Shown here one piece after another: positions 7,481 to 16,155 of a stretch of DNA of 64,000 nt; the stretch's first letter is position 1; the number at the start of each line of letters is the position of its first letter. Under the pieces are notes generated by a model. It saw nothing but the letters and a program-made list of their open reading frames with translations. It ran no database searches and was not told where the DNA came from. The translations under genes and the position numbers were made by a program. The stretch covers positions 2,452,501 to 2,516,500 of the forward strand of contig NZ_ATTI01000001.1 in assembly GCF_000419605.1 (NCBI RefSeq), read 5' to 3'. The stretch comes from Sphingomonas phyllosphaerae 5.2. Lineage in GTDB: Bacteria > Pseudomonadota > Alphaproteobacteria > Sphingomonadales > Sphingomonadaceae.

Positions 7481-9646
7481 ATGTCCAGCCGAATGTCCGC
7501 CAGCGTGTTTGCGCTCGCCACTGCCCTCACCGCAACGCCGGCGATCGCGCAGCAACGCGCCGAAACATCGTCGATCGACGATGTGATCGTCACCGGCCGG
7601 CAAGCGCCCGATCTCGCCTCGGCCGGCACCAAGTCCGCGCTGCCACTCGCCGAGACCGCCCAGTCGATCACGGTCGTCACCGCCGGTGACATTCAGGAGC
7701 TCGGGCTTCAGAACCTCAACCAGGCGCTGCGGTTCGTCGCCGGGGTCACGCCGGAAACGCGTGGCGCGAGCGCAGAGGTCTACGACCAGTTCAAGCTGCG
7801 CGGCTTCGACGCGCCGGTGTTCCTCGACGGACTGAAGCAGTTCGGTAGCACCACCGGCTATGCGATCCCGCAGGTCGACGTGTCGCGGCTCGACCGGTTC
7901 GAGGTACTGAAAGGCCCGGCCTCGACGCTCTATGGCCAGTCCGGTCCCGGCGGGCTGGTGGCGCAGACCAGCAAGCTGCCGGTCGACGTGCCGCTCTACG
8001 GCGGGGTCGCCGGCACGTACGGCGAATACGACCTCTACCGCCTTGATGCGGACATCGGCGGGCAGGCCGGCAGCGACGTGCTATGGCGCGTCTATGGCAG
8101 TGCGAACGGCGCCGACACCCAGCAGCGCTTCGCACGGCGCGAGCGGCAGACGGTGTCGGGCGCGGTGACGATCGGCAACGGATCGCGTACCACCTTCACC
8201 GTACTCGGCACCTATTCGCACGATCCCCATAATGGCGCATACGGGGTGTTCCCGGCGCTGGGCACGCTGGTCGACAATCCCAACGGGAAGCTGTCGACGC
8301 GCTTCGATGGCGGCGAGGACGGCAACCGGTATCAGCGCGAGCAGGCGGCGGGCACCTATATCTTCCGCCACGACTTCGGCGGGGGGTGGAGCTTTCGCGC
8401 GTCGGGCCGCTACCAGAACGTCACCGCGCAACTCGGCCTGGTCTATGTCCGCGGCGCACCGGTGGCGGGCAGCACGCGCCTCTACAATCGCGCCAGCTAT
8501 GCGACCGACGAGGAGTTGAACAACTGGACCTATGACAATCAGCTTGCCGGGACGGTGCGGACCGGGCCGGTCACGCATCGGCTGCTGTTGGGGGTCGACC
8601 GGCAGGTGGCGCATTCCACGGAAGATGGGCAGTTCGGCGGCGGCACCCCGCTCGACGTGTACAACCCGGTCTATGGCACGATGACGGTACCGCGCACCCC
8701 GGCGCAAGTGCCCGGAGGGACTGGCGAATTCAGGCTCGACGCGCGGCTCCGCCAGCAGGGTGTCTATGTGCAGGACCAGCTAGAGTGGGATGCACTGCGC
8801 GTGACGCTGGCCGGACGCCAGGATTGGGCGCGCGGCCAGCAGAACGGCGGGACGCCCAAGCAAGACGAGAAGTTCACATGGCGCGCCGCCGCGCTCTACA
8901 CGCTGCCGTTCGGGCTGGCACCGTACGTCAGCTATTCGACATCGTTCGAACAGCAGGCGGCGACGGTGCGTCGCGCCGACAACACGCTGGGCATCGCCGA
9001 CCCGTCGCTGGGCAAGCAGATCGAGGCGGGCGCCAAGTTCAGCGTGCCGGGCACGCCGATCCTGCTGTCCGGCGCGTGGTTCAAGATCGACCAGACGAAC
9101 GTCGTGACCTCCACCCCCGACTTCGCGATCTCGCGGCAGACCGGCGCGGTGCGCTCGACGGGGGTCGAGTTCGAGGGCAGTGCGCCGTTGGGCTATGGCT
9201 TCACCGCGCGCGCGGCGTTCAGCCGGCAGCGGGTGCGCACAATCAGCGACCCGCAGGACCCGTCGCGGGTCGGGCGCGGACTGGAGACGGTCGGGCGTGG
9301 CGGCGCGTCGCTGATCGTCGACTGGGCGCCGGAGCGCGGCACGTTCCACGGCCTGACGGTGGGCGGCGCGGTGCGGCACGTCGACGAGGTCTATGCCGGC
9401 GTCTACACCCCGCCCGAAAACCCGGCGGCGGCGGCGGCGCTCAACAGCCCGTCCTACACCGTCTACGACGCCTGGGCGCGGCTGGATCTGGAGCGCGTGA
9501 ACCCGGCGTTGCGCGGGCTGACCGCATCGGTGAACGCGTCGAACCTGTTCGATCGCAGCTACATCACCTCGTGCTTCGCCAATTACGCATGGTGTTGGTA
9601 CGGCAATCGCCGGATCGTGCAGGGGACGATCGGCTACCACTTCTGA
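7481..9646 (+). CDS. TonB-dependent siderophore receptor
   Basis: A 721-residue outer-membrane beta-barrel for ferric siderophore uptake. The signal peptide ends near AIAQQ (residue 25). The TonB-box region SIDDVIVTG follows near 31-39. The plug domain includes LPLAETAQSITVVT, QALRFVAGVTPETRG and the plug-end motif RFEVLKGPASTLYGQSGPGG. The C-terminal strand GNRRIVQGTIGYHF ends in Phe, as required for barrel assembly, and YITSCFANYAWCWYG just before it is typical of the hydroxamate (ferrichrome/ferrioxamine-like) branch. The ligand itself is not certain. AAGGGG precedes the ATG. The Tat-exported SDR follows 56 bases downstream. Confidence 0.93.
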   Translation: MSSRMSASVFALATALTATPAIAQQRAETSSIDDVIVTGRQAPDLASAGTKSALPLAETAQSITVVTAGDIQELGLQNLNQALRFVAGVTPETRGASAEVYDQFKLRGFDAPVFLDGLKQFGSTTGYAIPQVDVSRLDRFEVLKGPASTLYGQSGPGGLVAQTSKLPVDVPLYGGVAGTYGEYDLYRLDADIGGQAGSDVLWRVYGSANGADTQQRFARRERQTVSGAVTIGNGSRTTFTVLGTYSHDPHNGAYGVFPALGTLVDNPNGKLSTRFDGGEDGNRYQREQAAGTYIFRHDFGGGWSFRASGRYQNVTAQLGLVYVRGAPVAGSTRLYNRASYATDEELNNWTYDNQLAGTVRTGPVTHRLLLGVDRQVAHSTEDGQFGGGTPLDVYNPVYGTMTVPRTPAQVPGGTGEFRLDARLRQQGVYVQDQLEWDALRVTLAGRQDWARGQQNGGTPKQDEKFTWRAAALYTLPFGLAPYVSYSTSFEQQAATVRRADNTLGIADPSLGKQIEAGAKFSVPGTPILLSGAWFKIDQTNVVTSTPDFAISRQTGAVRSTGVEFEGSAPLGYGFTARAAFSRQRVRTISDPQDPSRVGRGLETVGRGGASLIVDWAPERGTFHGLTVGGAVRHVDEVYAGVYTPPENPAAAAALNSPSYTVYDAWARLDLERVNPALRGLTASVNASNLFDRSYITSCFANYAWCWYGNRRIVQGTIGYHF

Positions 9647-9702
9647 TCGCAACCTCTTCCGCCGCAGCCCGTTCGCGCTGATAACCTTTGGAGATCAGCA
9701 AG

Positions 9703-10692
9703 ATGGACGATCAGGGTACGACACGCCGCACCGTGCTGGGCGGTGCAGCGGCGGTGGGGCTGACGATCGGCGCCCAGGGCGCGGCGGCACAGGACGGCGC
9801 ACCCGCCGCCGCCACGCTGCGCGATCCGCGCACGGCCTATACGAAGACGCCGTTCCCAGAGCAGCGCCAGCCCTGGCCGGCGCTGCAAGGCAAGATGACG
9901 CCGCGCCCCGACAGCGGCGAGACGAGCTATCGCGGTTCCGGAAGGCTCGCGGGGCGCAAGGCGCTGGTGACCGGCGGCGACAGCGGGATCGGGCGCGCCG
10001 CGGCGATCGCCTTTGCGCGTGAAGGCGCCGACGTGGCGATCAATTACTATCCCACCGAAGAGCCCGACGCGCGCGAGGTGAAGGCGCTGATCGAGCAGGC
10101 CGGGCGAAAGGCAGTGCTGCTACCGGCCGATATCCGCACCGAAAAGGCGTGCACGAGCCTGGTCGCCGACGCCGTGCGGCAATTGGGCGGGCTGGACCTG
10201 CTGGTCAACAACGCCGCCTACCAGCAGAGCAAGGCCGACATCTCCGAGATCAGCGACGAGCAGATGGTGCGGACGTTCGAAACGAACATCTTCGCGATGT
10301 TCCGCATCTGCAAGGCGGCGATCCCGTCGATGCCGGCCGGCTCGGTCATCATCAACACCGGCTCGGTCAACAGCTACGACCCCGGCGAGGAATTGCTGGA
10401 TTATGCCAGCACCAAGGGCGCGATCCTGATCTTCACCAAGGGGCTGGCGAAGCAGCTCGCGAAGAAGGGTATTCGCGTCAACATGGTCGCGCCGGGGCCG
10501 ATCTGGACGCCGTTGCAGGTCGCGGGCGGGCAATTGCCGGGCAAGATGGGCGAGTTCGGGCAGGACACGCCGCTGGGCCGGGCGGGACAACCCGCAGAGC
10601 TGGCCCCGCTGTACGTCGCGCTTGCCGAAGCCGGCACCAGCTTCTCCACCGGCACCGCCGTCGGCGCGCATGGCGGCAAGGGGAGCCCGTAA
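9703..10692 (+). CDS. Tat-exported SDR-family oxidoreductase (YghA-like)
   Basis: 329 residues from ATG 9703, chosen for its GGAG at nine bases. The N-terminus RRTVLGGAAAVGLTIGAQ looks like a Tat signal ending at AAAQ. The body is a short-chain dehydrogenase of the YghA/general-stress type: nucleotide motif TGGDSGIG at 90-97, VNNAA at about 168-172, catalytic Ser near 221 and YASTK (Tyr234, Lys238), then VAPGPIWTPLQ. The leader before the fold, with FPEQRQPWPALQGKM, is typical of this subgroup. Substrate unknown. It is just downstream of the siderophore receptor. Confidence 0.9.
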   Translation: MDDQGTTRRTVLGGAAAVGLTIGAQGAAAQDGAPAAATLRDPRTAYTKTPFPEQRQPWPALQGKMTPRPDSGETSYRGSGRLAGRKALVTGGDSGIGRAAAIAFAREGADVAINYYPTEEPDAREVKALIEQAGRKAVLLPADIRTEKACTSLVADAVRQLGGLDLLVNNAAYQQSKADISEISDEQMVRTFETNIFAMFRICKAAIPSMPAGSVIINTGSVNSYDPGEELLDYASTKGAILIFTKGLAKQLAKKGIRVNMVAPGPIWTPLQVAGGQLPGKMGEFGQDTPLGRAGQPAELAPLYVALAEAGTSFSTGTAVGAHGGKGSP

Positions 10693-10786
10693 CGGCCTCC
10701 TGCCTTCTTTGCGGCGACGGCCAGGCCTCCGGCCCGGCCGTCGCCGCATGGGATCGAGGGCAGCTGTCAACCGGGCGCCAACATGA

Positions 10787-10800
10787 TTGACCCAGATCAA
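10787..10800. promoter_or_regulatory. FNR/FixK-type box
   Basis: TTGACCCAGATCAA matches TTGAY-N4-RTCAA, the alphaproteobacterial FnrL/FixK consensus, at all ten fixed positions. It lies 68 bases before the ATG of the SRPBCC gene, a workable activator position for a promoter between. Confidence 0.6.
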
Positions 10801-10868
10801 CGTACTGATTTTTCGAGGAACGGGTGACGCGGACTGGCCATTGACGGCGCGACAGCAAAGGAGCCGAC

Positions 10869-11396
10869 ATGGCCGATGACGCCCCGCTCGCCGCCGCCAA
10901 GCAAGACAAGCCAACGGCGCTTACCGCACGCGCAGTGACGATCAACCTGCCCGTCGACGAAGTCTATGCGCGCTTCCGCGACTTCGCGGCCTGGCCGGCC
11001 TTCATGGAGAATGTCGTTCGTATCGAGGTGCATGACGAACGTCGTTCGCACTGGGTCGTCAAGGCGCCGATGGGCGGGACGGTCGAGTGGGATGCTCGGA
11101 TCACGCAGGAAGTGCCCGGCGCGCTGCTCGCCTGGGAAAGCGAAGATGGTGCCGAGGTGCCAAACCGGGGTCGCGTTGAATTCCGCGATGCCGGAACGCG
11201 CGGAACGGTGGTGGTTGCGACGATCGACTACGACCCGCCCGGCGGAGTGATCGGCAAGGTAATCGCCAAGATGTTCCAGCGCGAACCCGCGATTCAGGCG
11301 CGGCGTGACCTGCGTCGCTTCAAGCAGCTGCTGGAGACCGGCGAAGTCGCCACACCAGCGATGAACGCCAAGCAATTCGAGGAGATGGGGCTGTGA
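10869..11396 (+). CDS. SRPBCC-family (cyclase/dehydrase-like) protein
   Basis: A 175-residue cytoplasmic START-like helix-grip protein. [20 protein letters not shown] begins the fold near residue 30, GRVEFRDAG follows near residue 100, and [16 protein letters not shown] leads to a C-terminal helix with [15 protein letters not shown]. This subgroup usually lacks known enzymology and often sits in stress operons. The ATG follows AAAGGAG. Its stop overlaps the next gene's GTG start by four bases (GTGA), so it is coupled to the alcohol dehydrogenase. Regulation by the FNR-like box upstream is inference. Confidence 0.88.
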   Translation: MADDAPLAAAKQDKPTALTARAVTINLPVDEVYARFRDFAAWPAFMENVVRIEVHDERRSHWVVKAPMGGTVEWDARITQEVPGALLAWESEDGAEVPNRGRVEFRDAGTRGTVVVATIDYDPPGGVIGKVIAKMFQREPAIQARRDLRRFKQLLETGEVATPAMNAKQFEEMGL

Positions 11397-12571
11397 AAGC
11401 GATCGCCTGGCACGGCAAGCACGATGTCCGCGTCGATACCGTTGACGACCCCGGCATCGTCAACCCGCGTGACTGCATCATCAAGGTGACGTCGACTGCG
11501 ATCTGCGGCTCGGACCTGCACCTTTACGACGGCTATATCCCCACGATGAAGTCCGGCGACATTCTCGGCCATGAGTTCATGGGCGAAGTGGTGGAAGTCG
11601 GCGCGAAGTCGACGCTGAAGAAAGGCCAGCGCGTGGTCGTGCCGTTCACGATCTCGTGCGGCAGCTGCTATCACTGCACCAAGCAGCAATTCTCCGCCTG
11701 CGACAACGGCCTGCCCGCCGACAACCAGGATATCGCACAGGAACTCTACGGTCAGCCGATGGCGGGGCTGTTCGGGTATAGCCACATGACCGGCGGCTAT
11801 GCCGGCGGTCAGGCGGAATATGTCCGCGTGCCGTTCAGCGACGTCGGCCCGATCGTGATCCCCGATGGCGTCGAGGACGACAAGGTGCTGTTCCTGTCCG
11901 ACATTCTGCCGACCGGCTGGATGGCGGCCGAGAATGCCGACATCGAGCCGGGTGACACCGTGGCGGTCTGGGGCTGCGGCCCGGTCGGGCTGTTCGCGAT
12001 CCAGTCGGCGTTCCTGATGGGCGCCGAGCGCGTGATCGCAATCGATCATTTTCCGAACCGCCTCAAGCTGGCGGCGCGCTTCGGCGCCGAGACGATCAAC
12101 TTCGAGGAAACCGCGGTCTACGAGGCGCTGATGGTGATGACCGGCGGGATCGGCCCGGATGCGGTGATCGACAGTGTCGGGCTGGAGGCGCACGGCTTCT
12201 TCGTCGACAACGTGCTGGACCAGATCAAGGTGTCGACCTTCACCGGCACCGACCGCGCGCATGCCAACCGGCAGGCGATCATCGCATGCCGCAAGGGCGG
12301 GCGCGTATCGATGCCCGCGGTTTATGGCGGGTTCGTCGACAAATGGCCGCTGGGCGCCTTCATGGAAAAGGGTCTGACGCTCAAGACCGGGCAGACCCAC
12401 GTCCAGCGCTACCTGCCGGCGCTGCTGACCGCGATCCTAGAGGAGAAGATCGACACCACCTTCCTGATCTCGCACCGGATGCCGCTCGAAAAGGGGCCGG
12501 AGGGATACAAGATGTTCCACGACCAGCAGAACGATGTGACCAAGGTCGTGCTGAAGCCGGGAATGGTGTGA
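11393..12571 (+). CDS. Zinc-dependent alcohol dehydrogenase (formaldehyde-dehydrogenase-like)
   Basis: A 392-residue MDR-family enzyme oxidising an alcohol or aldehyde adduct with NAD(P). Catalytic zinc ligands Cys38 (ICGSD) and GHE at about 59-61; structural zinc cysteines 89, 92, 95 and 103 in the [15 protein letters not shown] segment; nucleotide fold [12 protein letters not shown]. The pattern is that of the glutathione-independent formaldehyde dehydrogenase / threonine dehydrogenase-like branch. It starts at GTG overlapping the SRPBCC stop. Substrate unproved; a stress or detoxification role is inference from its neighbours. Confidence 0.9.
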   Translation: MKAIAWHGKHDVRVDTVDDPGIVNPRDCIIKVTSTAICGSDLHLYDGYIPTMKSGDILGHEFMGEVVEVGAKSTLKKGQRVVVPFTISCGSCYHCTKQQFSACDNGLPADNQDIAQELYGQPMAGLFGYSHMTGGYAGGQAEYVRVPFSDVGPIVIPDGVEDDKVLFLSDILPTGWMAAENADIEPGDTVAVWGCGPVGLFAIQSAFLMGAERVIAIDHFPNRLKLAARFGAETINFEETAVYEALMVMTGGIGPDAVIDSVGLEAHGFFVDNVLDQIKVSTFTGTDRAHANRQAIIACRKGGRVSMPAVYGGFVDKWPLGAFMEKGLTLKTGQTHVQRYLPALLTAILEEKIDTTFLISHRMPLEKGPEGYKMFHDQQNDVTKVVLKPGMV

Positions 12572-12724
12572 CGAGCGGTTTTCGCGGCCTTTCAAAGTTG
12601 AGCAGCGGCCGAGCAGCGCCGCGGCAGCGGCTCGAACATCACTGAAGGCCGCAGCCCGACAGTGCATTTCAACGTCGGTACACACCTTCTCACCACGACC
12701 GAATTTAGGACGAGAGGAATCCAC

Positions 12725-13510
12725 ATGGCAGACAAATTTGCGATCATCACCGGCGCGTCGACCGGGATCGGCTTCGAGCTGGCCACACTCGCCGCGAAGG
12801 ATGGTTACGACATCCTCGTCGTCGCCGACGAACCGTTGATCGACGCAGCCGCAGCCGACTTCAAGCAGTTTGGCACGCAGGTGCAGTCGGTGGAGGCCGA
12901 TCTGTCGACGATCGACGGGGTCGACCGGCTGCTCGCCGCGGCGCAAGGCCGTCCGATCGATCTGCTCTGCGCCAATGCCGGCAAGGGGCTCGGACGTGGC
13001 TTCCTCGATCAGGATGTCGCGGATTGGCGACGTGTGGTGGACACCAACATAACGGGGACCGTCTACCTTCTACAGAAGGTGCTGCGTCAGATGACCGAGC
13101 GACACCAGGGCAAGGTCCTCGTCACCGGCTCGATCGCCGGCTTCCTGCCGGGCAGCTTCCAGGCGGTGTACAACGGGACGAAGGCGTTTGTGGATTCATT
13201 TACTGACGCGTTGCGTGACGAGTTGAAGGATCATGAGGGCATCACGCTGACGACGCTGATGCCGGGGCCGGTCGAAACCGAATTCTTCGATCGCGCCGAC
13301 ATGATGGACACCGACGTCGGCACGTCGGATCGCAAGTCCGATCCCGCGAAGGTGGCGCAGGACGGCTGGGATGCGCTGATGTCGGGCAAGCATTCGATCG
13401 TCTCGGGGTGGAAGAACAAGCTGCAGGCCGCGGCTGCGCACGTCCTGCCCGCAGAGGTGACCGCGCACATGCACCGCAACATGGCCGAGCCGGGAACCGC
13501 CAAGGACTAG
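12725..13510 (+). CDS. SDR-family short-chain dehydrogenase
   Basis: 261 residues. Nucleotide motif TGASTGIG at 9-16, CANAG at about 82-86, catalytic Ser136 (VTGSIAG), Tyr149 and Lys153 (YNGTK). After the fold it has a C-terminal part (SGWKNKLQAAAAHVLPAEV) seen in the DltE-like / general SDR subgroup. The ATG follows GAGAGGA. It lies 153 bases after the alcohol dehydrogenase, so it may have its own promoter, yet it reads as part of the same stress-type block. Substrate unknown. Confidence 0.9.
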   Translation: MADKFAIITGASTGIGFELATLAAKDGYDILVVADEPLIDAAAADFKQFGTQVQSVEADLSTIDGVDRLLAAAQGRPIDLLCANAGKGLGRGFLDQDVADWRRVVDTNITGTVYLLQKVLRQMTERHQGKVLVTGSIAGFLPGSFQAVYNGTKAFVDSFTDALRDELKDHEGITLTTLMPGPVETEFFDRADMMDTDVGTSDRKSDPAKVAQDGWDALMSGKHSIVSGWKNKLQAAAAHVLPAEVTAHMHRNMAEPGTAKD

Positions 13511-13993
13511 GGCCTTACGGCACGTCGTTGCGAGCGTGGCGGAGCTATCCAGAGCGTCGTGGCTCCGGAACAGACTTGCATTGCTACGCTCGCCCCGGTG
13601 CCGCCGCCGCCCGCGCCAGCGTCTCCACCATCTCAGCACCCAGCGGACAGGTCTTCCCACGGCGCCCAGCACCGATCGGGCCGGAACGGTCGCGGCGGGA
13701 TGATTATGTTGGGCCATGTCAAAGGCGTACAATGGCGTGCGAGCCGCACGAATATCGCATGCGTACGGCACCAGAGTAGTGGGGCAGCGCATCGACCACC
13801 ACCGTGAGGATTACTTTGCGGGCAGCGTCACGCTGACGGCCGGGGTGCCGCACGATTTGCTGACCCAGTTTGCTGCGTGATCTCGGCCTATCTTGATCCT
13901 GCTCAAGGTGCCGTTCGCCGCATTGTAACATTAGTGTCGTTGCATGAGCCGGCGCGACATGAGAGTAGCGTTCGGCTCGAGGGAGATCTAATT
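13511..13993. other. Gene-free stretch with repeat fragment
   Basis: No supported ORF. CGTCGTTGCGAGCG at 13526 and GCTACGCTCGCC near 13585 look like worn arms of the dispersed palindromic repeat. An FNR-like half-perfect box lies at 13893. The region is the leader of the small protein at 13994. Confidence 0.5.
13893..13906. promoter_or_regulatory. Weak FNR/FixK-type box
   Basis: TTGATCCTGCTCAA matches TTGAY-N4-RTCAA at nine of ten fixed positions (C in place of R). It lies 87 bases upstream of the small-protein ATG. Lower confidence than the 10787 site. Confidence 0.35.
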
Positions 13994-14233
13994 ATGAAGA
14001 AGTTTCTGATGGCGGCTGCAGTCGCTTCGCTCGCCACCGTTCCGGCGGTTGCGGCTCCGGTGAACTCGGCTGCCAGCCTCTCGGTCGCGAAGTCGGCCCG
14101 TGCGTCGGCGCCGACCGCCAAGAAGAACGAGCTGGTCGGTGGCGGTCTGATCGTCGCTGCCGTCGCCGCTGCTGCGGTGATCGCCGGCATCATCATCATC
14201 GCCGACGACGGTGACGATTCCGACAGCAACTGA
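13994..14233 (+). CDS. Small secreted or membrane protein
   Basis: 79 residues. A cleavable signal, MKKFLMAAAVASLATVPAVA, is followed by a short basic spacer (SARASAPTAKKNE), one glycine/alanine-rich transmembrane segment (LVGGGLIVAAVAAAAVIAGI) and an acidic tail DDGDDSDSN. I have no functional assignment; similar short proteins are common in sphingomonads as far as I recall. It ends 19 bases before a strong terminator, so it is a complete single-gene unit. The ATG follows AGGGAGATC. Confidence 0.75.
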   Translation: MKKFLMAAAVASLATVPAVAAPVNSAASLSVAKSARASAPTAKKNELVGGGLIVAAVAAAAVIAGIIIIADDGDDSDSN

Positions 14234-14252
14234 GCTGTTCGAGGTAGTGGAA

Positions 14253-14282
14253 GGGGGCGGCGCATCGCGCCGCCCCCTTTTT
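14253..14282 (+). terminator. Strong intrinsic terminator
   Basis: Perfect 11-bp stem GGGGGCGGCGC (14253-14263) with GCGCCGCCCCC (14267-14277), three-base loop ATC, then TTTTT (14278-14282). It ends the small-protein transcript and stands between it and the convergent mdoH. Confidence 0.9.
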
Positions 14283-14352
14283 CATGTCCGTTTCAGTTCG
14301 GATACTGACCTCGTGAGCGTCGCACCGCGTCGATCAAACCTGGCGTTTCCGC

Positions 14353-16155
14353 TCAACCTGCTACGGTGAGCGGCACCGCGCGCGGCTCCTCGCCCTCGGC
14401 ATCGGTGACGAACACCGCGGCGCGCGCGGCGCGGCGACCCCAGCGCTCGCTGGCGGTGAGTTGGACGATCAGTGGCGACAACAGCAACCCGGCCGTCACC
14501 GGCGACAGCCACAAGGCCGCGGTCGGCATCAATGGGGACAACGCGAGCAGCACCGCGCCCGCCACCATATGCCATCGATAGCGCGGAAGGATCGCACGCA
14601 TCGCCAAACTGTCGCCGCGGCGGTTCTGCGGGTGCCACTCCGCCTTGCGTTGACGCGCGATGCCCAGCAGGTCGATCGTTTGCGTTAGCGCGATCGCAGG
14701 CGCCGCGAGCGTCGACAGCGGCACGTCGAGCAGCACGGAGCGCAGGATGGCCCCGGTGCCGCCCAGCGCGCGCCGCCGCCGCGCATCGGATAGCGCGTGG
14801 ACGACACCGAGCAGCTTCGGCCCGAACAGCAAGGCGAGCGTCGTGCCCAGCACCACGCCCGACGGATCGCCCGACATCAGTCCGGCCTCGCCACGCACCG
14901 CCTGCACCACGCTGACGGTGATCAGCAGCAACCACAGCGGCGACGCCAGATAGCCGGCGGCGCCCAGCAGCAACTGCAACCGATTGATCCAGTGGAAGCC
15001 GGAGGCGTGCAGCAGCCCGAGATGCTGGAGGTTGCCCTGCGCCCAGCGCCGGTCCCGCACCGCGGCATCGATCAACGTCGGTGGATATTCCTCGAACGTC
15101 TCTTCGGTCATCACCATGTGGACACGCCAGCCGCGCCGGCGCAGCAGCGCCGCCTCGACCACGTCATGGCTCATGATCGTACCCCCGAACGGCGGCGCGC
15201 CAGGCAGCACCGGCAATCCACAGCTCTCGGCGAAGGCGTGCACACGGATCAGCGCGTTATGTCCCCAAAACGTCGCCTCCGCGCCTGACCACCAGACGAG
15301 TCCCGCGGTGGCGGCAGGACCGTAGATACGGCTGGCGAACTGCATCCAGTGCTGGAACAGCGTCGACGCGCCGATCACCTGCGGGACGGTCTGGAGCAAC
15401 GCGACGCCGGGACGACGATCCATGATCTGCGTCATCCCGACGATCGTCTCGCCACCCATCAGGCTGTCGGCGTCGAGCATCAGCATGTAATCGTACGCGG
15501 CGCCGTACGCGCGCAGCCACTCCGCGATGTTACCCGGTTTGCGCCCGACGTTCTCGACGCGACGACGATAATAGACCGCGCAGTCGCTACGTGCGGCAAG
15601 CGCCTGCCATGCCGCGACCTCGGCGGCTTCGTTGTCGGCCGATGAGTCGCTGAGGATGAAGAAATCGAACGACGGACAGGTGCCCGTACGCGCCAGCGCC
15701 TCCGCCATATGCGACAGCCGCCCGCAGACCTCGTCGATATCCTCGTTGTGGACCGGCATCAGGATCGCGGTGCGACCCTTCAGCGGTTCCGACCAGCGCG
15801 GCACCGGTGTGAAACCGGGGTGCAGCCCGGTCGCCAGCACGAGAAAGCCGACGACCGCATTGATGAATCCGAACGCCAGCAACGCGAACAGCGGGAAGAA
15901 AACCGTCAGCAACAGCATGTCGCTGACCGCCAGGCCGTCGGTCAGCACCGACTCCTTGAGTGCTGTCGATGCGGCAAGCGCCAGCACCAGCGTCAGCAGC
16001 ACGAGGATCGCGCGCCGCGCGAACGTGTCGGCGGGCGACCCGATGCCGCCGTCGAACGGATCCGCCGCGCGTGCCGGCGGCGGCGGACCGTCGAAACGCT
16101 GCTCGGGCATGTCGATCGGCGCGGATGCCGGCAGGCGGGGATGAATGTCCGTCAC
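14353..16155 (-). CDS. mdoH: Glucan glucosyltransferase
   Basis: A 600-residue inner-membrane enzyme polymerising UDP-glucose into osmoregulated periplasmic glucan. It has N-terminal membrane helices, a cytoplasmic GT2 domain with DADSLM (the DxD metal/UDP site), and the processive motif RRWAQGN; further membrane helices follow. It is shorter than the E. coli protein (847), lacking the long N- and C-terminal extensions, as is usual in alphaproteobacteria. GTG start overlapping mdoG by four bases (GTGA), so the pair is coupled. Both are read from one minus-strand transcript. Confidence 0.93.
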   Translation of the reverse strand: MTDIHPRLPASAPIDMPEQRFDGPPPPARAADPFDGGIGSPADTFARRAILVLLTLVLALAASTALKESVLTDGLAVSDMLLLTVFFPLFALLAFGFINAVVGFLVLATGLHPGFTPVPRWSEPLKGRTAILMPVHNEDIDEVCGRLSHMAEALARTGTCPSFDFFILSDSSADNEAAEVAAWQALAARSDCAVYYRRRVENVGRKPGNIAEWLRAYGAAYDYMLMLDADSLMGGETIVGMTQIMDRRPGVALLQTVPQVIGASTLFQHWMQFASRIYGPAATAGLVWWSGAEATFWGHNALIRVHAFAESCGLPVLPGAPPFGGTIMSHDVVEAALLRRRGWRVHMVMTEETFEEYPPTLIDAAVRDRRWAQGNLQHLGLLHASGFHWINRLQLLLGAAGYLASPLWLLLITVSVVQAVRGEAGLMSGDPSGVVLGTTLALLFGPKLLGVVHALSDARRRRALGGTGAILRSVLLDVPLSTLAAPAIALTQTIDLLGIARQRKAEWHPQNRRGDSLAMRAILPRYRWHMVAGAVLLALSPLMPTAALWLSPVTAGLLLSPLIVQLTASERWGRRAARAAVFVTDAEGEEPRAVPLTVAG

